The position numbers and the translations under genes are program-made. From Mycobacterium sp. Root265 (lineage in GTDB: Bacteria; Actinomycetota; Actinomycetes; Mycobacteriales; Mycobacteriaceae), in the NCBI RefSeq assembly GCF_001428895.1, contig NZ_LMJA01000003.1:1560-65559 (forward strand): a stretch of DNA of 64,000 nucleotides, read 5' to 3'. Positions within the stretch are counted from its first letter, which is position 1; every line of letters begins with the position of its first letter. Below the pieces are notes generated by a model that saw only the letters and a list, made by a program, of their open reading frames with translations, did not search any database and was not told the DNA's origin. Positions 48,985 to 61,223 of the stretch are shown here, one piece after another.

Positions 48985-49030
48985 CTAGACTTCGGCGGGG
49001 CATTCGACACGACGAGTTAAGAGGGTAGGG

Positions 49031-51079
49031 ATGGGCAGGCACAGCATTCCCGACCCCGACGAAGCCGACGACCGGACCGGGAACGGACAGGACGCCGGTT
49101 ACGGGTCGGAACCCGCCGGGGACACTGACGCGGGACGCGGTGACTCCGGTTACGGCGCTGACGAATACGGTCCCGACGACTACGGGTCTGACGAGTACGG
49201 TTCCGACGACTACCAGTACGAGGTCGACGGCGGGTACGACGAACCCGACCCGGCGCCACGGGGTTTCCCCGCCGTCGCCGACGAGGATCAGCCGACCCAG
49301 GCGTTCTCGGTCACCGGCCGCCAGCGGGCCTTCGAGGACGGCGAGTGGACCGGCAGTCACCGTGCGGTGGAAACGGGGCGTCGCAAGGTCAGCCCCGTCG
49401 TCATCGGCGCGCTCATCACCGTCGTGGTGGTGGTCGGCGCCGTCATCCTGTGGCGCTTCTTCGGTGACGCACTGTCCAACCGCAGCCAGGCCTCGGCGGA
49501 TCGCTGCGTGGAGGGCGAGGTGACCGTCGCGGTCATCGCCGACCCCGCCATCGCCGATCAGGTCGGCACCTTCGCCAAGCAGTACAGCGAGACCGCCGAC
49601 CCGGTGGGTGACCGCTGCGTGCAGGTCGCGGTGAAGGCCGCCGACTCCACCGCGGTGATCAACGGTTTCGCCGAGACGTGGCCCGGTGACCTCGGTGACC
49701 GGCCCGCGCTCTGGATTCCGGCGAGCTCGATCTCCGAGGCACGGCTGGAAACGGCCAGCGGCGGCAAGACCGTCATCGACAGCCGCCCCCTGGTCAGCTC
49801 CCCCGTCGTGCTGGCCGTCCGGCCCGAACTCAAAGATGCGCTGGCCCAGCAGAGCTGGTCGAGCCTGCCGGGACTGCAGAGCAATCCGACCGGGCTGGAC
49901 GGGCTCAACCTGCCGGGCTGGGGCGGCCTGAAACTGTCCCTGCCGCTCACCGGCAACAGTGACGCCGCCTACCTGGCCGCCGAAGCGGTGGCAGCCGCCT
50001 CCGCACCTGCCGGTTCCCCGGGCAGCGCGGGTGCCGGCGCCGCGCAACGCCTGCTCGCCGGGCAGCCCGAGCTGGCCGACGCCGCGGCCTCGACCGCGCT
50101 GGACGCCCTCGTCAACGCCGCCGACCCGGCAACCGCACCCGTGCACGGCGTCGTCACCACCGAACAGAAACTGTTCGAGCGCGGCGCGAACCTGGCCGAT
50201 GCCGACAGCAAGCTCGGTGCCTGGATCCCGTCGGGTCCGGCCGCCGTCGCCGACTTCCCGGCGGTCCTGCTCAGCGGCGACTGGTTGTCCAAGGAACAGC
50301 TCGCCGCAGCAAGCGAGTTCGATCGCTTCATGCGCAAACCCGAGCAGCTCGCCGAACTCGCCAAGGCCGGGTTCCGGGTCGAAGGGGTGGCACCGCCGGC
50401 CAGTCCGGTCACCGACTTCCCGGCGCTCTCGGAGCCGTTGTCCTTCGGTGACGCCGAGTCCCGCTCCACGCTGGCCACCCGGATGACGGCCCCCGCCCAG
50501 AGCGGCACCGTCACCGTGATGCTCGACCAGTCGATGCCGGTCGACGAGGGCGGGCGCAGCCGGCTGGCCAATGTGAGCACTGCACTGAATGACCGGCTGC
50601 AGGTGCTGTCACCGACCTCGTCGGTGGGTCTGTGGACCTTCGACGGTGTGGCGGGCCGGTCGGTGACCACCACCGGACCGCTCGGCGACGATGTCGGCGG
50701 CGGGCCCCGTTCGGCGGCGTTGTCCTCGAATCTGCAATCCCAGGTGAGCTCCGGTGGCGGCGCGGTGTCCTTCACCACGCTGCGCCTGATCTACGCCGAT
50801 GCGCTGGCGAACTTCCGCGCCGGTGAACCGAATTCGGTGCTGGTGATCACGTCGGGCCCGCACACCGACCGCAGTCTGGACGGCCCGGGATTGATCTCCT
50901 ACATCCAGGGCGCGGTGGACACGGATCGGCCGGTCGCGGTGAACGTCATCAATCTCGGTGACGATCCGGACCGCGCGACGTGGGAAGAGGTGGCGCGGGT
51001 CAGTGGCGGCGAGTACCGCAACGTGCCCAGTTCCACGGACCCCGGCCTGGCCGACGCGGTGGCCGCTTTCCTGGGCTGA
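49031..51079 (+). CDS. Membrane-anchored VWA-domain protein (Rv1836c-like)
   Basis: This encodes 682 residues: an acidic, Asp/Gly/Tyr-rich cytoplasmic N-terminus with YGxD(D/E)YG repeats (about 30-70), one transmembrane helix (about 119-141, VVIGALITVVVVVGAVILW), an extracytoplasmic part like a solute-binding fold (about 155-460), and a von Willebrand A domain (about 490-680) opening TVTVMLDQSMPVDEGG. The MIDAS Asp-x-Ser-x-Ser is not perfect (DQSMP). Role unknown; likely a surface-exposed adaptor. ATG 49031 has GAGGGTAGGG upstream. Confidence 0.82.
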   Translation: MGRHSIPDPDEADDRTGNGQDAGYGSEPAGDTDAGRGDSGYGADEYGPDDYGSDEYGSDDYQYEVDGGYDEPDPAPRGFPAVADEDQPTQAFSVTGRQRAFEDGEWTGSHRAVETGRRKVSPVVIGALITVVVVVGAVILWRFFGDALSNRSQASADRCVEGEVTVAVIADPAIADQVGTFAKQYSETADPVGDRCVQVAVKAADSTAVINGFAETWPGDLGDRPALWIPASSISEARLETASGGKTVIDSRPLVSSPVVLAVRPELKDALAQQSWSSLPGLQSNPTGLDGLNLPGWGGLKLSLPLTGNSDAAYLAAEAVAAASAPAGSPGSAGAGAAQRLLAGQPELADAAASTALDALVNAADPATAPVHGVVTTEQKLFERGANLADADSKLGAWIPSGPAAVADFPAVLLSGDWLSKEQLAAASEFDRFMRKPEQLAELAKAGFRVEGVAPPASPVTDFPALSEPLSFGDAESRSTLATRMTAPAQSGTVTVMLDQSMPVDEGGRSRLANVSTALNDRLQVLSPTSSVGLWTFDGVAGRSVTTTGPLGDDVGGGPRSAALSSNLQSQVSSGGGAVSFTTLRLIYADALANFRAGEPNSVLVITSGPHTDRSLDGPGLISYIQGAVDTDRPVAVNVINLGDDPDRATWEEVARVSGGEYRNVPSSTDPGLADAVAAFLG

Positions 51080-51088
51080 GCGCCCGCT

Positions 51089-51937
51089 TCAGCGCCGGCG
51101 CAGCACGCAGCGCACCCCGAAGTGGTCGGACGGGAACACCCGCGGCAGTGCGGCCGAAATCGGCTCGCGGCCCAGTAGTTCGATCGATTCGGGGGTCCAG
51201 CGGTCACCCTTGACGAGCACCCGGTCGAATCGGACGTGGCGGTGCTTGTCCTCCATGTCGTAGCGCATGTGGTTGATCGTGGTGTCCTCGGTGAAACCTG
51301 GTTCGCCGGGGCGCAACGCCGGCCACACGTCGCAGTAACCCGCGGGCAGGATCCCGTTCTCGGCATCGCGGAGGTTGAAGTCGCCCAGGATCACCGCGTC
51401 CCGGTCGTCGCGTACGGACCCGACGATCCTGCGTAGCTGCCGATCCCGCAATTGGACTGCCGCCTTGCCGCTTTCGAGGTGGATACCGAGCACGGTCAAC
51501 GTGTGGCCACCGATCCGGTAGCGCGCCGTCAGATAGCCACGGGACCTCTGCGACGGTAGCCCCGTGTAGGTGACCTCGGTGACCGGCGGCCGTGATAGCA
51601 ACAGCATCCCGTAGTTGCCGGCGTACCCGCCGGTCACCGCCGCGCTGTAATACCCCTCCCGGATCCACTGCTGCTCCAGCAGGACCCTGCGGGCTGTCTC
51701 GGTGACCTCCTGGAACATCATGATGTCCGGGGTGTGCTGGGACAGCAGACCGGCGATGGTGCGGTACCGCTGCTCAGCGTGCAAGCCGTCGCACCAGATG
51801 TTGTAGGTGGCCACGCTGATCCGGTCGGCCAGCACGTCGGCGGCGGTGACCCGACGCGATGTCCACAGAGTCCGGTCGAATCGCCGGACCGGAACCGCCG
51901 CCGGCCGACGGAACATGTCGAGCCACAGCGGTTGCAT
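51089..51937 (-). CDS. Endonuclease/exonuclease/phosphatase-family protein
   Basis: This encodes 282 residues from ATG 51937 (a TTG three codons upstream is less likely). The EEP fold motifs are complete: SVATYNIWCD, MMFQEVTET (catalytic Glu), HLESGK, AVILGDFNLRD (Asp/Asn) and FPSDHFGVRC (Asp-His pair). Members cut phosphodiester or phosphomonoester bonds with Mg2+; the substrate could be nucleic acid, inositol phosphate or lipid. No signal peptide is seen. The gene lies 10 nt after the MFS gene on the same strand and converges with the VWA-protein gene, 9 bp apart. Confidence 0.85.
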   Translation of the reverse strand: MQPLWLDMFRRPAAVPVRRFDRTLWTSRRVTAADVLADRISVATYNIWCDGLHAEQRYRTIAGLLSQHTPDIMMFQEVTETARRVLLEQQWIREGYYSAAVTGGYAGNYGMLLLSRPPVTEVTYTGLPSQRSRGYLTARYRIGGHTLTVLGIHLESGKAAVQLRDRQLRRIVGSVRDDRDAVILGDFNLRDAENGILPAGYCDVWPALRPGEPGFTEDTTINHMRYDMEDKHRHVRFDRVLVKGDRWTPESIELLGREPISAALPRVFPSDHFGVRCVLRRR

Positions 51938-51947
51938 GCCGCCCAAG

Positions 51948-53390
51948 CTACGCGCAGGCGGCAGCGCATTCGCGCGGAGCGCGCCAAGCGCGCGGCAGGG
52001 TCACCGCGATACCGATGAGCCCGACGCCCAGCGGCACCAGCAGCGCCGCGCGGTACGAGTCGAGCAGATCGGCGCCGGACGCCAGGACGGCGACCTGCAC
52101 GGCGGTGGTCACGGCGAGTCCGATCGCCGCACCGAATTGGAACGTGGTGTAGAGCAACCCCCCGGTCAGGCCCTGCGATGACTCCTCGACGCCGTCGGTG
52201 GCGGCAATGGTCAGCGGGCCGTAGGCCAGGGTGAACGCGATCCCGAGAGCCAGGAAGCTGGGCAGCATGCTCAGATACACCCAGTCCTCCTCGACACCGG
52301 TGAACAGCGCGAAGGACAGTGCCGAGAACGCCATCCCGGCCGCGATGACGCGCCACAGCCCGAACCGGCGGACCAGGATCGGGGTCAGGGTGGGGGCCAG
52401 CACGGCGTCGATCGCCACCACCAGCAGCGCCAGCGCCGTGGTCAGCGCCGACCAGCCGCGCAGTTCCTGCAGATAGAGCACCACGATGAACTGGAATCCC
52501 ATGAATCCACCGGCCAGGCAACCGGCGCCGATGTAGGCGTTCACCAGGCTGCCGTTGCGCAGCAGGCCGGGCGGCACGAGCGGGTCGGCGGCGGTGCGCT
52601 GGCGGACGATGAATGCCGCGAACAGGATGACCGCGACAGCCCCGGTGGCTGTCGAGGCGAAAATGGAAGCGTGCGCGGCATTCTCGATCGCGGTGACGGT
52701 CAGGACCACCGCGCCGGTGATCAGGATCGCGCCGGGCAGGTCCAGCGACCTGTTCGCCCGGGGCGAGCGAAGCGACGGGGAATCGGGGCGCGTGGCGGTA
52801 TCACGCGGGATCAGCGGGAAACCCAGCGCCAGCACGGCCAGCGCGAGGACGACGGGGGCGAAGAAGACCCAGCGCCAGCCGAAGGCGGTCAGCACACCAC
52901 CGGCGACCAGCCCGAGCGAGAAGCCGGCGGCGCCGATGCCGGCGTAGATGAGCACCGCGCGATCCCGTTGCGGGCCTTCGGGAAAGCTGGTGGTGATGAT
53001 CGCGAGCCCGGCCGGCATCAGGAACGCCGCGGCGATGCCCGTGATGACGCGGACCGCGATGATCATCGCCCCACTGGGTGCGATACCGCCCAGTGCCGAG
53101 ACACCGATGAAGACCACCAGGGCGATCAGAAACACCCGCCGCCGCCCGTAGACATCGGCGGTGCGCCCGCCGAGCAGCATGAAACCGCCGTAGCCGATGA
53201 CGTATCCGCTGACGATCCATTGGAGTTGGACGGTCGGCAGCGCGAGTGCCTCCCGGATCACCGGCAGTGCGATGTTGAACATCGCGATGTCGATGCCCTC
53301 CAGGAAGGCGGCCCCGCAGAGCGCCATCAGGAGCAGTGCCGAGCGCGCCCGCGAAGGCGTACCGGTGGGACGTGCCGCAACTGTGTCCAT
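51948..53390 (-). CDS. MFS (DHA2-like) drug/efflux transporter
   Basis: This 480-residue transporter has about 14 hydrophobic segments, with the MFS motif A variant GGRTADVYGRRRVFL after the second helix and GIDIAMFNIALPVIREAL in the first, as in the DHA2 drug:H+ antiporter family. The cytoplasmic central loop holds DSPSLRSPRANRS, encoded by a dispersed GC-rich element (52757-52780). It diverges from an HxlR-type regulator, which probably controls it. The exported compound is unknown. Confidence 0.88.
   Translation of the reverse strand: MDTVAARPTGTPSRARSALLLMALCGAAFLEGIDIAMFNIALPVIREALALPTVQLQWIVSGYVIGYGGFMLLGGRTADVYGRRRVFLIALVVFIGVSALGGIAPSGAMIIAVRVITGIAAAFLMPAGLAIITTSFPEGPQRDRAVLIYAGIGAAGFSLGLVAGGVLTAFGWRWVFFAPVVLALAVLALGFPLIPRDTATRPDSPSLRSPRANRSLDLPGAILITGAVVLTVTAIENAAHASIFASTATGAVAVILFAAFIVRQRTAADPLVPPGLLRNGSLVNAYIGAGCLAGGFMGFQFIVVLYLQELRGWSALTTALALLVVAIDAVLAPTLTPILVRRFGLWRVIAAGMAFSALSFALFTGVEEDWVYLSMLPSFLALGIAFTLAYGPLTIAATDGVEESSQGLTGGLLYTTFQFGAAIGLAVTTAVQVAVLASGADLLDSYRAALLVPLGVGLIGIAVTLPRAWRAPRECAAACA
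52757..52780 (-). repeat. Dispersed GC-rich coding element, copy in MFS gene
   Basis: The plus strand reads CCCGGGGCGAGCGAAGCGAC followed by GGGG, nearly identical to the two ureF copies (one extra G). On the coding strand it encodes SPSLRSP in the loop between the two halves of the transporter, a place that tolerates insertions. Confidence 0.75.
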
Positions 53391-53448
53391 CTACCCCAAC
53401 CTTAGGTTCCTATTGGTAACTGACCACATCATCAGGCACCATGGCGGT
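53391..53448. promoter_or_regulatory. Divergent promoter/operator between MFS and HxlR genes
   Basis: Only 58 bp separate the two starts. The stretch contains an ACCTTAGGT palindrome (53399-53407) and GGTTCC-TATT-GGTAAC, likely the HxlR operator and overlapping promoters. Confidence 0.45.
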
Positions 53449-53861
53449 ATGGCGGAAGAAGGCACTTTGAAGTCAGCCAGTACCCCTGAGGTAACCGACT
53501 GCTGCCCGGACGCCTTTCAGTGGGATCGCCGCGAGGACTGTGAGGTGCGCCAGATCCTGGACCGGATCGCGGACAAATGGTCGCTGCTGATCATCGCTCT
53601 GCTCGATGACGGCTCCATGCGGTTCACCGAGCTCAAACGCATGATCGACGGTGTCAGCCAGCGGATGCTGACCGTCACCTTGCGCCAGCTCGAACGCGAC
53701 GGGCTGGTGCGCCGCACCGTGCATCCCGTCGTCCCGCCCCGGGTCGACTACGAACTCACCGATCTCGGGCGCACCCTGCACGAGACCGTCCAGTCACTGG
53801 TTCTGTGGACCGAACGCCACCAGGCCGATATCGCGGCGGCCCGGCAGCAGTTCGACGCCGC

Positions 53862-56690
<2,829 letters not shown>

Positions 56691-56724
56691 GTGATCTCCC
56701 CTGTTCGAGGGCGCGGACAGCCAG

Positions 56725-56930
56725 TCCCTCTCCCTCTGTCGGGGCGCCTGAGAGATTCAGCCGGACCGATCGAATCGGGTCCGGCCTTTCCCCATGGGCG
56801 GGTGCACGAGGCACCGCTTTCCAGAGGCATCGTGGCCGTCCGCGGTCCTGGGTGCCTGAGAGGTTGACGGAGAGGTATTGCTCCTTCGGCGCCCGTGACT
56901 GGCCGTCACGGAACTCTCCCGCGCAAGGGC
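56725..56930 (-). promoter_or_regulatory. Tandem glycine riboswitch (gcvT-type) upstream of gcvP
   Basis: On the minus strand the leader shows two aptamers. The first runs from GCGCGGGAGAGTTCC (near 56924) through CCGAAGGAGCAA to CTCAGGCACC (near 56852); the second continues with GGAAAGCGG, GGGGAAAGGCCGGACC, and TCTCAGGCGCC (near 56745) to GACAGAGGGAGAG. These are the hallmark glycine-binding core elements. Tandem aptamers switch gcv genes on when glycine is abundant. About 30 nt separate the second aptamer from the GTG of gcvP, and the expression platform there could hide the ribosome-binding site. Confidence 0.93.
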
Positions 56931-56945
56931 GATGCGCTGCTGATT

Positions 56946-58076
56946 CTACCGGTCGGCCAGATCCAGCGCCGTCCACGCCAGCGCAGTGGCGCCATCACGC
57001 AGCGCCACCTCGGCCGCCGGACCCACCGCGGCATCGGCGAAAGCCCGCTGATGGTTCACCGCGGGCAATGATCCGATGCCCAGATAGGGGTGGATCGCGG
57101 GCACCACCTGGGACACGTTGCCCATGTCGGTCGAGGCCGTGCGCATGGCCGCGGCCCCCTCGGCGGGCTCGGCGGTCATGTCCCGGCCCAGGTCGGCGGC
57201 GTTGGCGATGAACATGTCCAGGATCTCGTCATCGGTGCGGAACTCCGCATACGGCGGGGATTCGAGTTCGATGTCGAGCTCGCAGCCGGTGCCCAGCGCA
57301 CCCGCTTCGAAACAGTTGCGGATCCGGCGTTCGATGCCGGCCAGGTCGGCGAGGGTGCGGGCCCGCACATACCAGCGGCCGGTCGCCGAATCCGGGATCG
57401 CGTTGGGCGCGGACCCCGCATCGGTGACCACCCCGTGCACCCGGGTGGTCGGGGGCAACTGCTGGCGCAGCAACCCGATCGCCACCTGCGCCACGGTGAA
57501 CGCGTCGGCGGCGTTCACCCCGAGATGCGGATAGGCGCCCGCGTGCGCGCTCACACCGCGGTAGCGGACCCGCCAGTGCGCGACAGCCAGCGGTTCGGCC
57601 CGCGGCGCGTCGACCGGGCCGGGATGCATCATCAGCGCCGCGTCCAGACCGTCGAACTCGCCGGCGTCCAGCATGGCGATCTTGCCGCCGCCGCCCTCCT
57701 CGGCCGGGGTGCCGATGACGTGCACGGTGATCGCCTGTGCGGTGTCGGCGGCGCGCACCATCAGGGCGGCCCCGATCGCGGAGGCCGCGATCAGGTTGTG
57801 TCCGCAGGCGTGCCCGAGGCCGGGCAGCGCGTCGTATTCGGCGATGAACGCGATGTGCAGCGGCCCGCTGCCGGCCCGGGCGTGGAAGGCGGTGTCCAGC
57901 CCGCCGGCCCGCGGGTCGACGCCGAACCCGCGCTCGGTCAGCAGTGTGGTCAGCATCCGGTGGGCACGGAACTCCTGCCACGCCGGTTCGGGATCGGCGT
58001 GCAGCCGGGTGCTGACGCCGCGCACCAGGTCCCAGTTGCGGGCCAGGTGCTCGGCGGCGAGGGCTTTAGAGGTCAC
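56946..58076 (-). CDS. M20-family amidohydrolase / aminoacylase
   Basis: From GTG 58076 this encodes 376 residues of the M20D peptidase/amidohydrolase family (hippurate hydrolase and IAA-amino acid hydrolase type). Metal and catalytic motifs: [16 protein letters not shown] (Cys91, His93), TPAEEGG (Glu126/127) and MMHPG. It hydrolyses an amide or N-acyl bond with zinc or manganese. It overlaps the DUF1028 gene by 11 bp and ends the operon. Its substrate is probably an amide produced by the upstream steps. Confidence 0.87.
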   Translation of the reverse strand: MTSKALAAEHLARNWDLVRGVSTRLHADPEPAWQEFRAHRMLTTLLTERGFGVDPRAGGLDTAFHARAGSGPLHIAFIAEYDALPGLGHACGHNLIAASAIGAALMVRAADTAQAITVHVIGTPAEEGGGGKIAMLDAGEFDGLDAALMMHPGPVDAPRAEPLAVAHWRVRYRGVSAHAGAYPHLGVNAADAFTVAQVAIGLLRQQLPPTTRVHGVVTDAGSAPNAIPDSATGRWYVRARTLADLAGIERRIRNCFEAGALGTGCELDIELESPPYAEFRTDDEILDMFIANAADLGRDMTAEPAEGAAAMRTASTDMGNVSQVVPAIHPYLGIGSLPAVNHQRAFADAAVGPAAEVALRDGATALAWTALDLADR

Positions 58077-58740
58077 CCGGCACCCCGAAGCTCGGGGCGG
58101 CCGACGGGTCCAGGGCCCGGCGGACATAGTCGTCACGCTGCGGTTCCCACACCGTCCACAACTCGGCCAGCCGGGGGTAGGGGTCCTCCGCCCAGTCCAC
58201 CCGCAGCGTGGTCTCGGGCCAGTCGACCTCCCGGTAGACCAGCAGGCCGGCCGCGTGGATCGGACCCTCCTCGCCGCCGGCCGCCAGTGCGGCGGCCAGC
58301 CCGTCGAGCAGGCGGCGTTCGAATTGTGGTGCGGCGGAATGTTCGTAGCCGCGGATCAGCTCGGTGATGGTCGCCGGACCGGCGAGCATGTTGCCCGCGG
58401 CCACCACACCGTCGCCGGCTGTGTGGTGGTGGGTGCCGAGTGCGCCGGCCCCGCTGAACGCCGCGGACCGGCCCTGGCTGTCCAGCACGGTGAGCTGCCG
58501 ATAGTCACGCAGTTCGTGGGTGTCGACGACGGTGTCCAGCGCGGTCCGGGCGTCGTCGCCGGCTGCCAGCCGGTCCAGTAACCGCCCGCCCAGTCGCGGA
58601 TCGGTGACGTTCTGGCTGGCCGCCGCACCGAGTCCGGGCCGGATGTTCAGGCAGCGCGAGGCCACCGCCGGCGACGAGGACGCGATGATCATGCCGAATG
58701 CCCCGGTGTCGCGGTCGAGCGCGGCAAGAGAGAACGTCAC
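58066..58740 (-). CDS. DUF1028 protein (Ntn-hydrolase-like)
   Basis: From GTG 58740 this encodes 224 residues, opening VTFSLAALDRDTGAFGMIIASSSPAVASRC and containing LGAAASQNVTDPRLGGRLLDRLAAG, GAGALGTHHHTAGDGVVAAGNMLAG, both typical of DUF1028. The family has an Ntn-hydrolase-like fold and no proven activity. GTGA overlaps the Rid gene. Conserved neighbourhood with Rid and amidohydrolase proteins is known for this family, supporting a role in hydrolysing or protecting a reactive nitrogen intermediate. Confidence 0.85.
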   Translation of the reverse strand: MTFSLAALDRDTGAFGMIIASSSPAVASRCLNIRPGLGAAASQNVTDPRLGGRLLDRLAAGDDARTALDTVVDTHELRDYRQLTVLDSQGRSAAFSGAGALGTHHHTAGDGVVAAGNMLAGPATITELIRGYEHSAAPQFERRLLDGLAAALAAGGEEGPIHAAGLLVYREVDWPETTLRVDWAEDPYPRLAELWTVWEPQRDDYVRRALDPSAAPSFGVPGDL

Positions 58741-59153
58741 GACGCCCGCTGCCTGACCGCGATGACGTCCACCTCGACGAGCCACTCCGGTCGGGCCAGT
58801 GCGCTGACCACCAACCCGGTCGACACCGGGTGCACCCCCTTGAGCCAGCGGCCGATCACCCGGTACACGCTCTCGCGATAGCGCGGATCGACAAGGTAGA
58901 CAGTTACTTTGACGATATCGTCGAGGGTCGCCTCGGCCTCGGCGAGCAGGGTGGCGATATTGGTCATGGCCTGTTCGGTCTGCGCGCCGACATCCCCGAC
59001 TCCGACGTTCTCGGAGGTGTCGAGGTCCTGTCCGATCTGTCCGCGGACATAGACGGTGTCCCCGGCGACCACGGCCTGGCACAGGTCGTTGTCCAGATTC
59101 TGTTCCGGGTAGGTGTCGCGGGTGTTGAACGGGCGGATGCGCTGATGGGTCAC
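58737..59153 (-). CDS. Rid (YjgF/YER057c/UK114) family protein, atypical
   Basis: From GTG 59153 this encodes 138 residues, the normal size, with VVAGDTVYVRGQIGQDLD and LAEAEATLDDIVKVTVYLVDPRYRE, clear Rid features. In RidA the imine-hydrolysing Arg105 lies in PARS; here the segment reads GVHPVSTGLVV, so that Arg is replaced by Ser. It thus belongs to the Rid groups without classical enamine/imine deaminase activity. It overlaps HpaB (GTGA) and DUF1028 (GTGA). Confidence 0.88.
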   Translation of the reverse strand: MTHQRIRPFNTRDTYPEQNLDNDLCQAVVAGDTVYVRGQIGQDLDTSENVGVGDVGAQTEQAMTNIATLLAEAEATLDDIVKVTVYLVDPRYRESVYRVIGRWLKGVHPVSTGLVVSALARPEWLVEVDVIAVRQRAS

Positions 59154-60610
59154 GCGGGTATGCCGCCGTTCACCCGGTCGGACAGTTCGGCGGCGGCCTT
59201 GACCATGCCAAGCGGACCGTCGAAATCGAAGTTGCGGTAGACCGCCGCATAGTGCGCGAACGGCGGAGCCTGGGCGAACAACTGGAAGGTGAGCCGGTGC
59301 CCGGCGTAGTCGCTGTTGAGCAGATCGCGCGCGAAGGCCAGCAGCTTGCGCCGGTCGTCGGCCTGCCATTCATCGGTGATCGAGTAGTACTTCTCCAGCC
59401 ACTCCGACGCCCCGGGGACGCCGAAGGTGGCCGAGTCCGGGGTGATGCAGATCTGACCGCCGCACAGTTCGCGGGCCCAGTGCATCATCTGCGGCAGCTG
59501 GGTCTGCGCCCACACCCGGCCGGCCATGAGCAGCGACTGGTTGGGCATCAGCAGGCCACCGGGGCTGGTCTCGGCGGTGGCGATCGCCGCGGTCAGGTGC
59601 GCGTCGATGCCCTCGCGGTAGCAGGCCAGCATGGCCAGCTTCTCCTGCACCGCGGGATTGCTGTCCAGACCGGTCTGCCGGACGTTGAACAGCGCGGCAC
59701 CGATCATCAGGTCGGCGTACCGGATCGACCGGTGCACGTAGGGCAGTGCGCTGTAGCGGTGCAGGCAGCTGCGCACGAAGGTGGCGGCCCGGGTGTGCCG
59801 GTAGAACAGGATGTCGTCCCAGGGGATCAGCACATTGTCGAAGATGACCAGCGATTCGACCTCGTCCACCCGGTTGGACAACGGGTAGTCCGCGGCATCG
59901 CGGCGGCCGGCGAAACCGGTGCGGCAGATGAACTTCAGGTTGGGCGCGTTGAGGTCGGCGATGAACCCCACGGCGTAATCGGAGAGCTTGGCGTCACCCC
60001 AGTTGGCGATCGTGGGTTTGGTGTAGGCCTGGGTCGCGTACGGCGCCGCGGTCTCGTATTTCGCGCCGCGAACGATGATCCCGTCGTCGGTCTCCTTGAC
60101 CACGTGCAGCAGCATGTCCGGGTCCTGATCCTGGGGGCGCTTGGAACGGTCGCCCTTCGGGTCGGTGTTGGCCGAGATGTGGAACGGGTCCCCGGTGGAG
60201 GCCTTCTTCACGTGCCGCCGGATGTTCTCGGCGAACCGGGGGTCGACCTCGTTGAGCACGTCCTGGCCGTCGTAGAGGGCCCACATCTCGCCGACGGTCT
60301 CGTCGCCGACGCGGGTGACCACACCGCGCGCCTCGTCCAGGACGAGGTCGATCGCCGCGCGCTTGTCGTGCCAGTCCTGTTGCGTCAGCGGCATCTTGTT
60401 CGCGATCGAGTTGCGCTCGCCGTTCTCGTCGACGTAGCTCATCACGTCCTGGCTGGCGGCCTCGTGCGCCATATCGTAGATCCGGGCCCTGATGTCCACG
60501 ATCGGGGCGAACATCGGGTGCTTGGTGACATCGTGCACCTGCTCACCGTCGATGTAGATCTCGCGTCCGGTGTTGATGGCCTCGCGGTATTCGTCGCCGG
60601 TCCTGATCAT
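59150..60610 (-). CDS. HpaB-type flavin-dependent aromatic monooxygenase, large component
   Basis: From ATG 60610 (GGAAGGA about 9 nt upstream) this encodes 486 residues of the 4-hydroxyphenylacetate 3-hydroxylase family, an acyl-CoA-dehydrogenase-like fold that uses FADH2 from a separate reductase. Seen: TGDEYREAINTGREIYIDGEQV, MYVDENGERNSIANK-like region, RDQDPDMLLHVVKETDDGIIVRGAK, LKFICRTGFAGRR, VLIPWDDILFYR and RELCGGQICITPDS, all family features. It hydroxylates a phenol or heteroaromatic ring. The flavin reductase gene precedes it with a 4-nt overlap. The ring substrate is unknown. Confidence 0.9.
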   Translation of the reverse strand: MIRTGDEYREAINTGREIYIDGEQVHDVTKHPMFAPIVDIRARIYDMAHEAASQDVMSYVDENGERNSIANKMPLTQQDWHDKRAAIDLVLDEARGVVTRVGDETVGEMWALYDGQDVLNEVDPRFAENIRRHVKKASTGDPFHISANTDPKGDRSKRPQDQDPDMLLHVVKETDDGIIVRGAKYETAAPYATQAYTKPTIANWGDAKLSDYAVGFIADLNAPNLKFICRTGFAGRRDAADYPLSNRVDEVESLVIFDNVLIPWDDILFYRHTRAATFVRSCLHRYSALPYVHRSIRYADLMIGAALFNVRQTGLDSNPAVQEKLAMLACYREGIDAHLTAAIATAETSPGGLLMPNQSLLMAGRVWAQTQLPQMMHWARELCGGQICITPDSATFGVPGASEWLEKYYSITDEWQADDRRKLLAFARDLLNSDYAGHRLTFQLFAQAPPFAHYAAVYRNFDFDGPLGMVKAAAELSDRVNGGIPA

Positions 60611-61134
60611 GCGTGGTGTCCTTCCGTGGTGTGGGCAGAGAGCGTGCGGTACGCGCCGCGCAGATGCAGCAGCGGTTCGGCATCGGTGTGCACGACGTGC
60701 CGCACCTCGCCGAGGTAGAGATGGTGGGAGCCGACGTCGGTGACGCTGTGCAAGGCGCATTCGAAGGCCGCCACGCTGTCGATGTAGACCGGGAGCCCGT
60801 TCACCCCGTCGGCCCATTCGCTGTCGGCGAAGGTGAACGGCAGCCGCCCGTCGCGCCGGCGCCCGGCGAAAGCGTCTGCCGCACCGTGGTGTTCGGGGCC
60901 GAGCAGGGAGACGTTGAACGCTCCACTGGTACGGATGGCCGCGTTGATCGGACTGCGCCGGTTGATGCACACACCGAGAACGGCCGGCTCGTCGGAGACC
61001 CGGCTGACCGCGGACACGGTCTGTCCCCAGCGGGTGTCGCCGGTGTGAGTGGTCACGATGGTCACCGGTGTCGCGGCACAGCTGATCGCGCGGATGAACT
61101 CCCGCGTGCCGGTCGGTGTCAGGGTGGATTTCAC
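60607..61134 (-). CDS. Flavin reductase (HpaC/RutF-like), monooxygenase partner
   Basis: From GTG 61134 (GAGGGA upstream) this encodes 175 residues, the usual size; the frame is open 30 codons further, but that start has no good ribosome-binding site. Split-barrel features: FIRAISCAATPVTIVTTHTGDTRWGQTVSAVSRVSDEPAVLGVCINRRSP and GAFNVSLLG. It supplies reduced flavin to the HpaB-type component. The stop overlaps the hpaB-type start (ATGA). Confidence 0.88.
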   Translation of the reverse strand: MKSTLTPTGTREFIRAISCAATPVTIVTTHTGDTRWGQTVSAVSRVSDEPAVLGVCINRRSPINAAIRTSGAFNVSLLGPEHHGAADAFAGRRRDGRLPFTFADSEWADGVNGLPVYIDSVAAFECALHSVTDVGSHHLYLGEVRHVVHTDAEPLLHLRGAYRTLSAHTTEGHHA

Positions 61135-61223
61135 GTCAGATCCCTCGCAATTCGGGTTCGTGGCCAGGATCGCGGAAGGCAGCGTCGAGATCCGCGCCTT
61201 CGATGCTGCCCTGGTCCTGTCCA

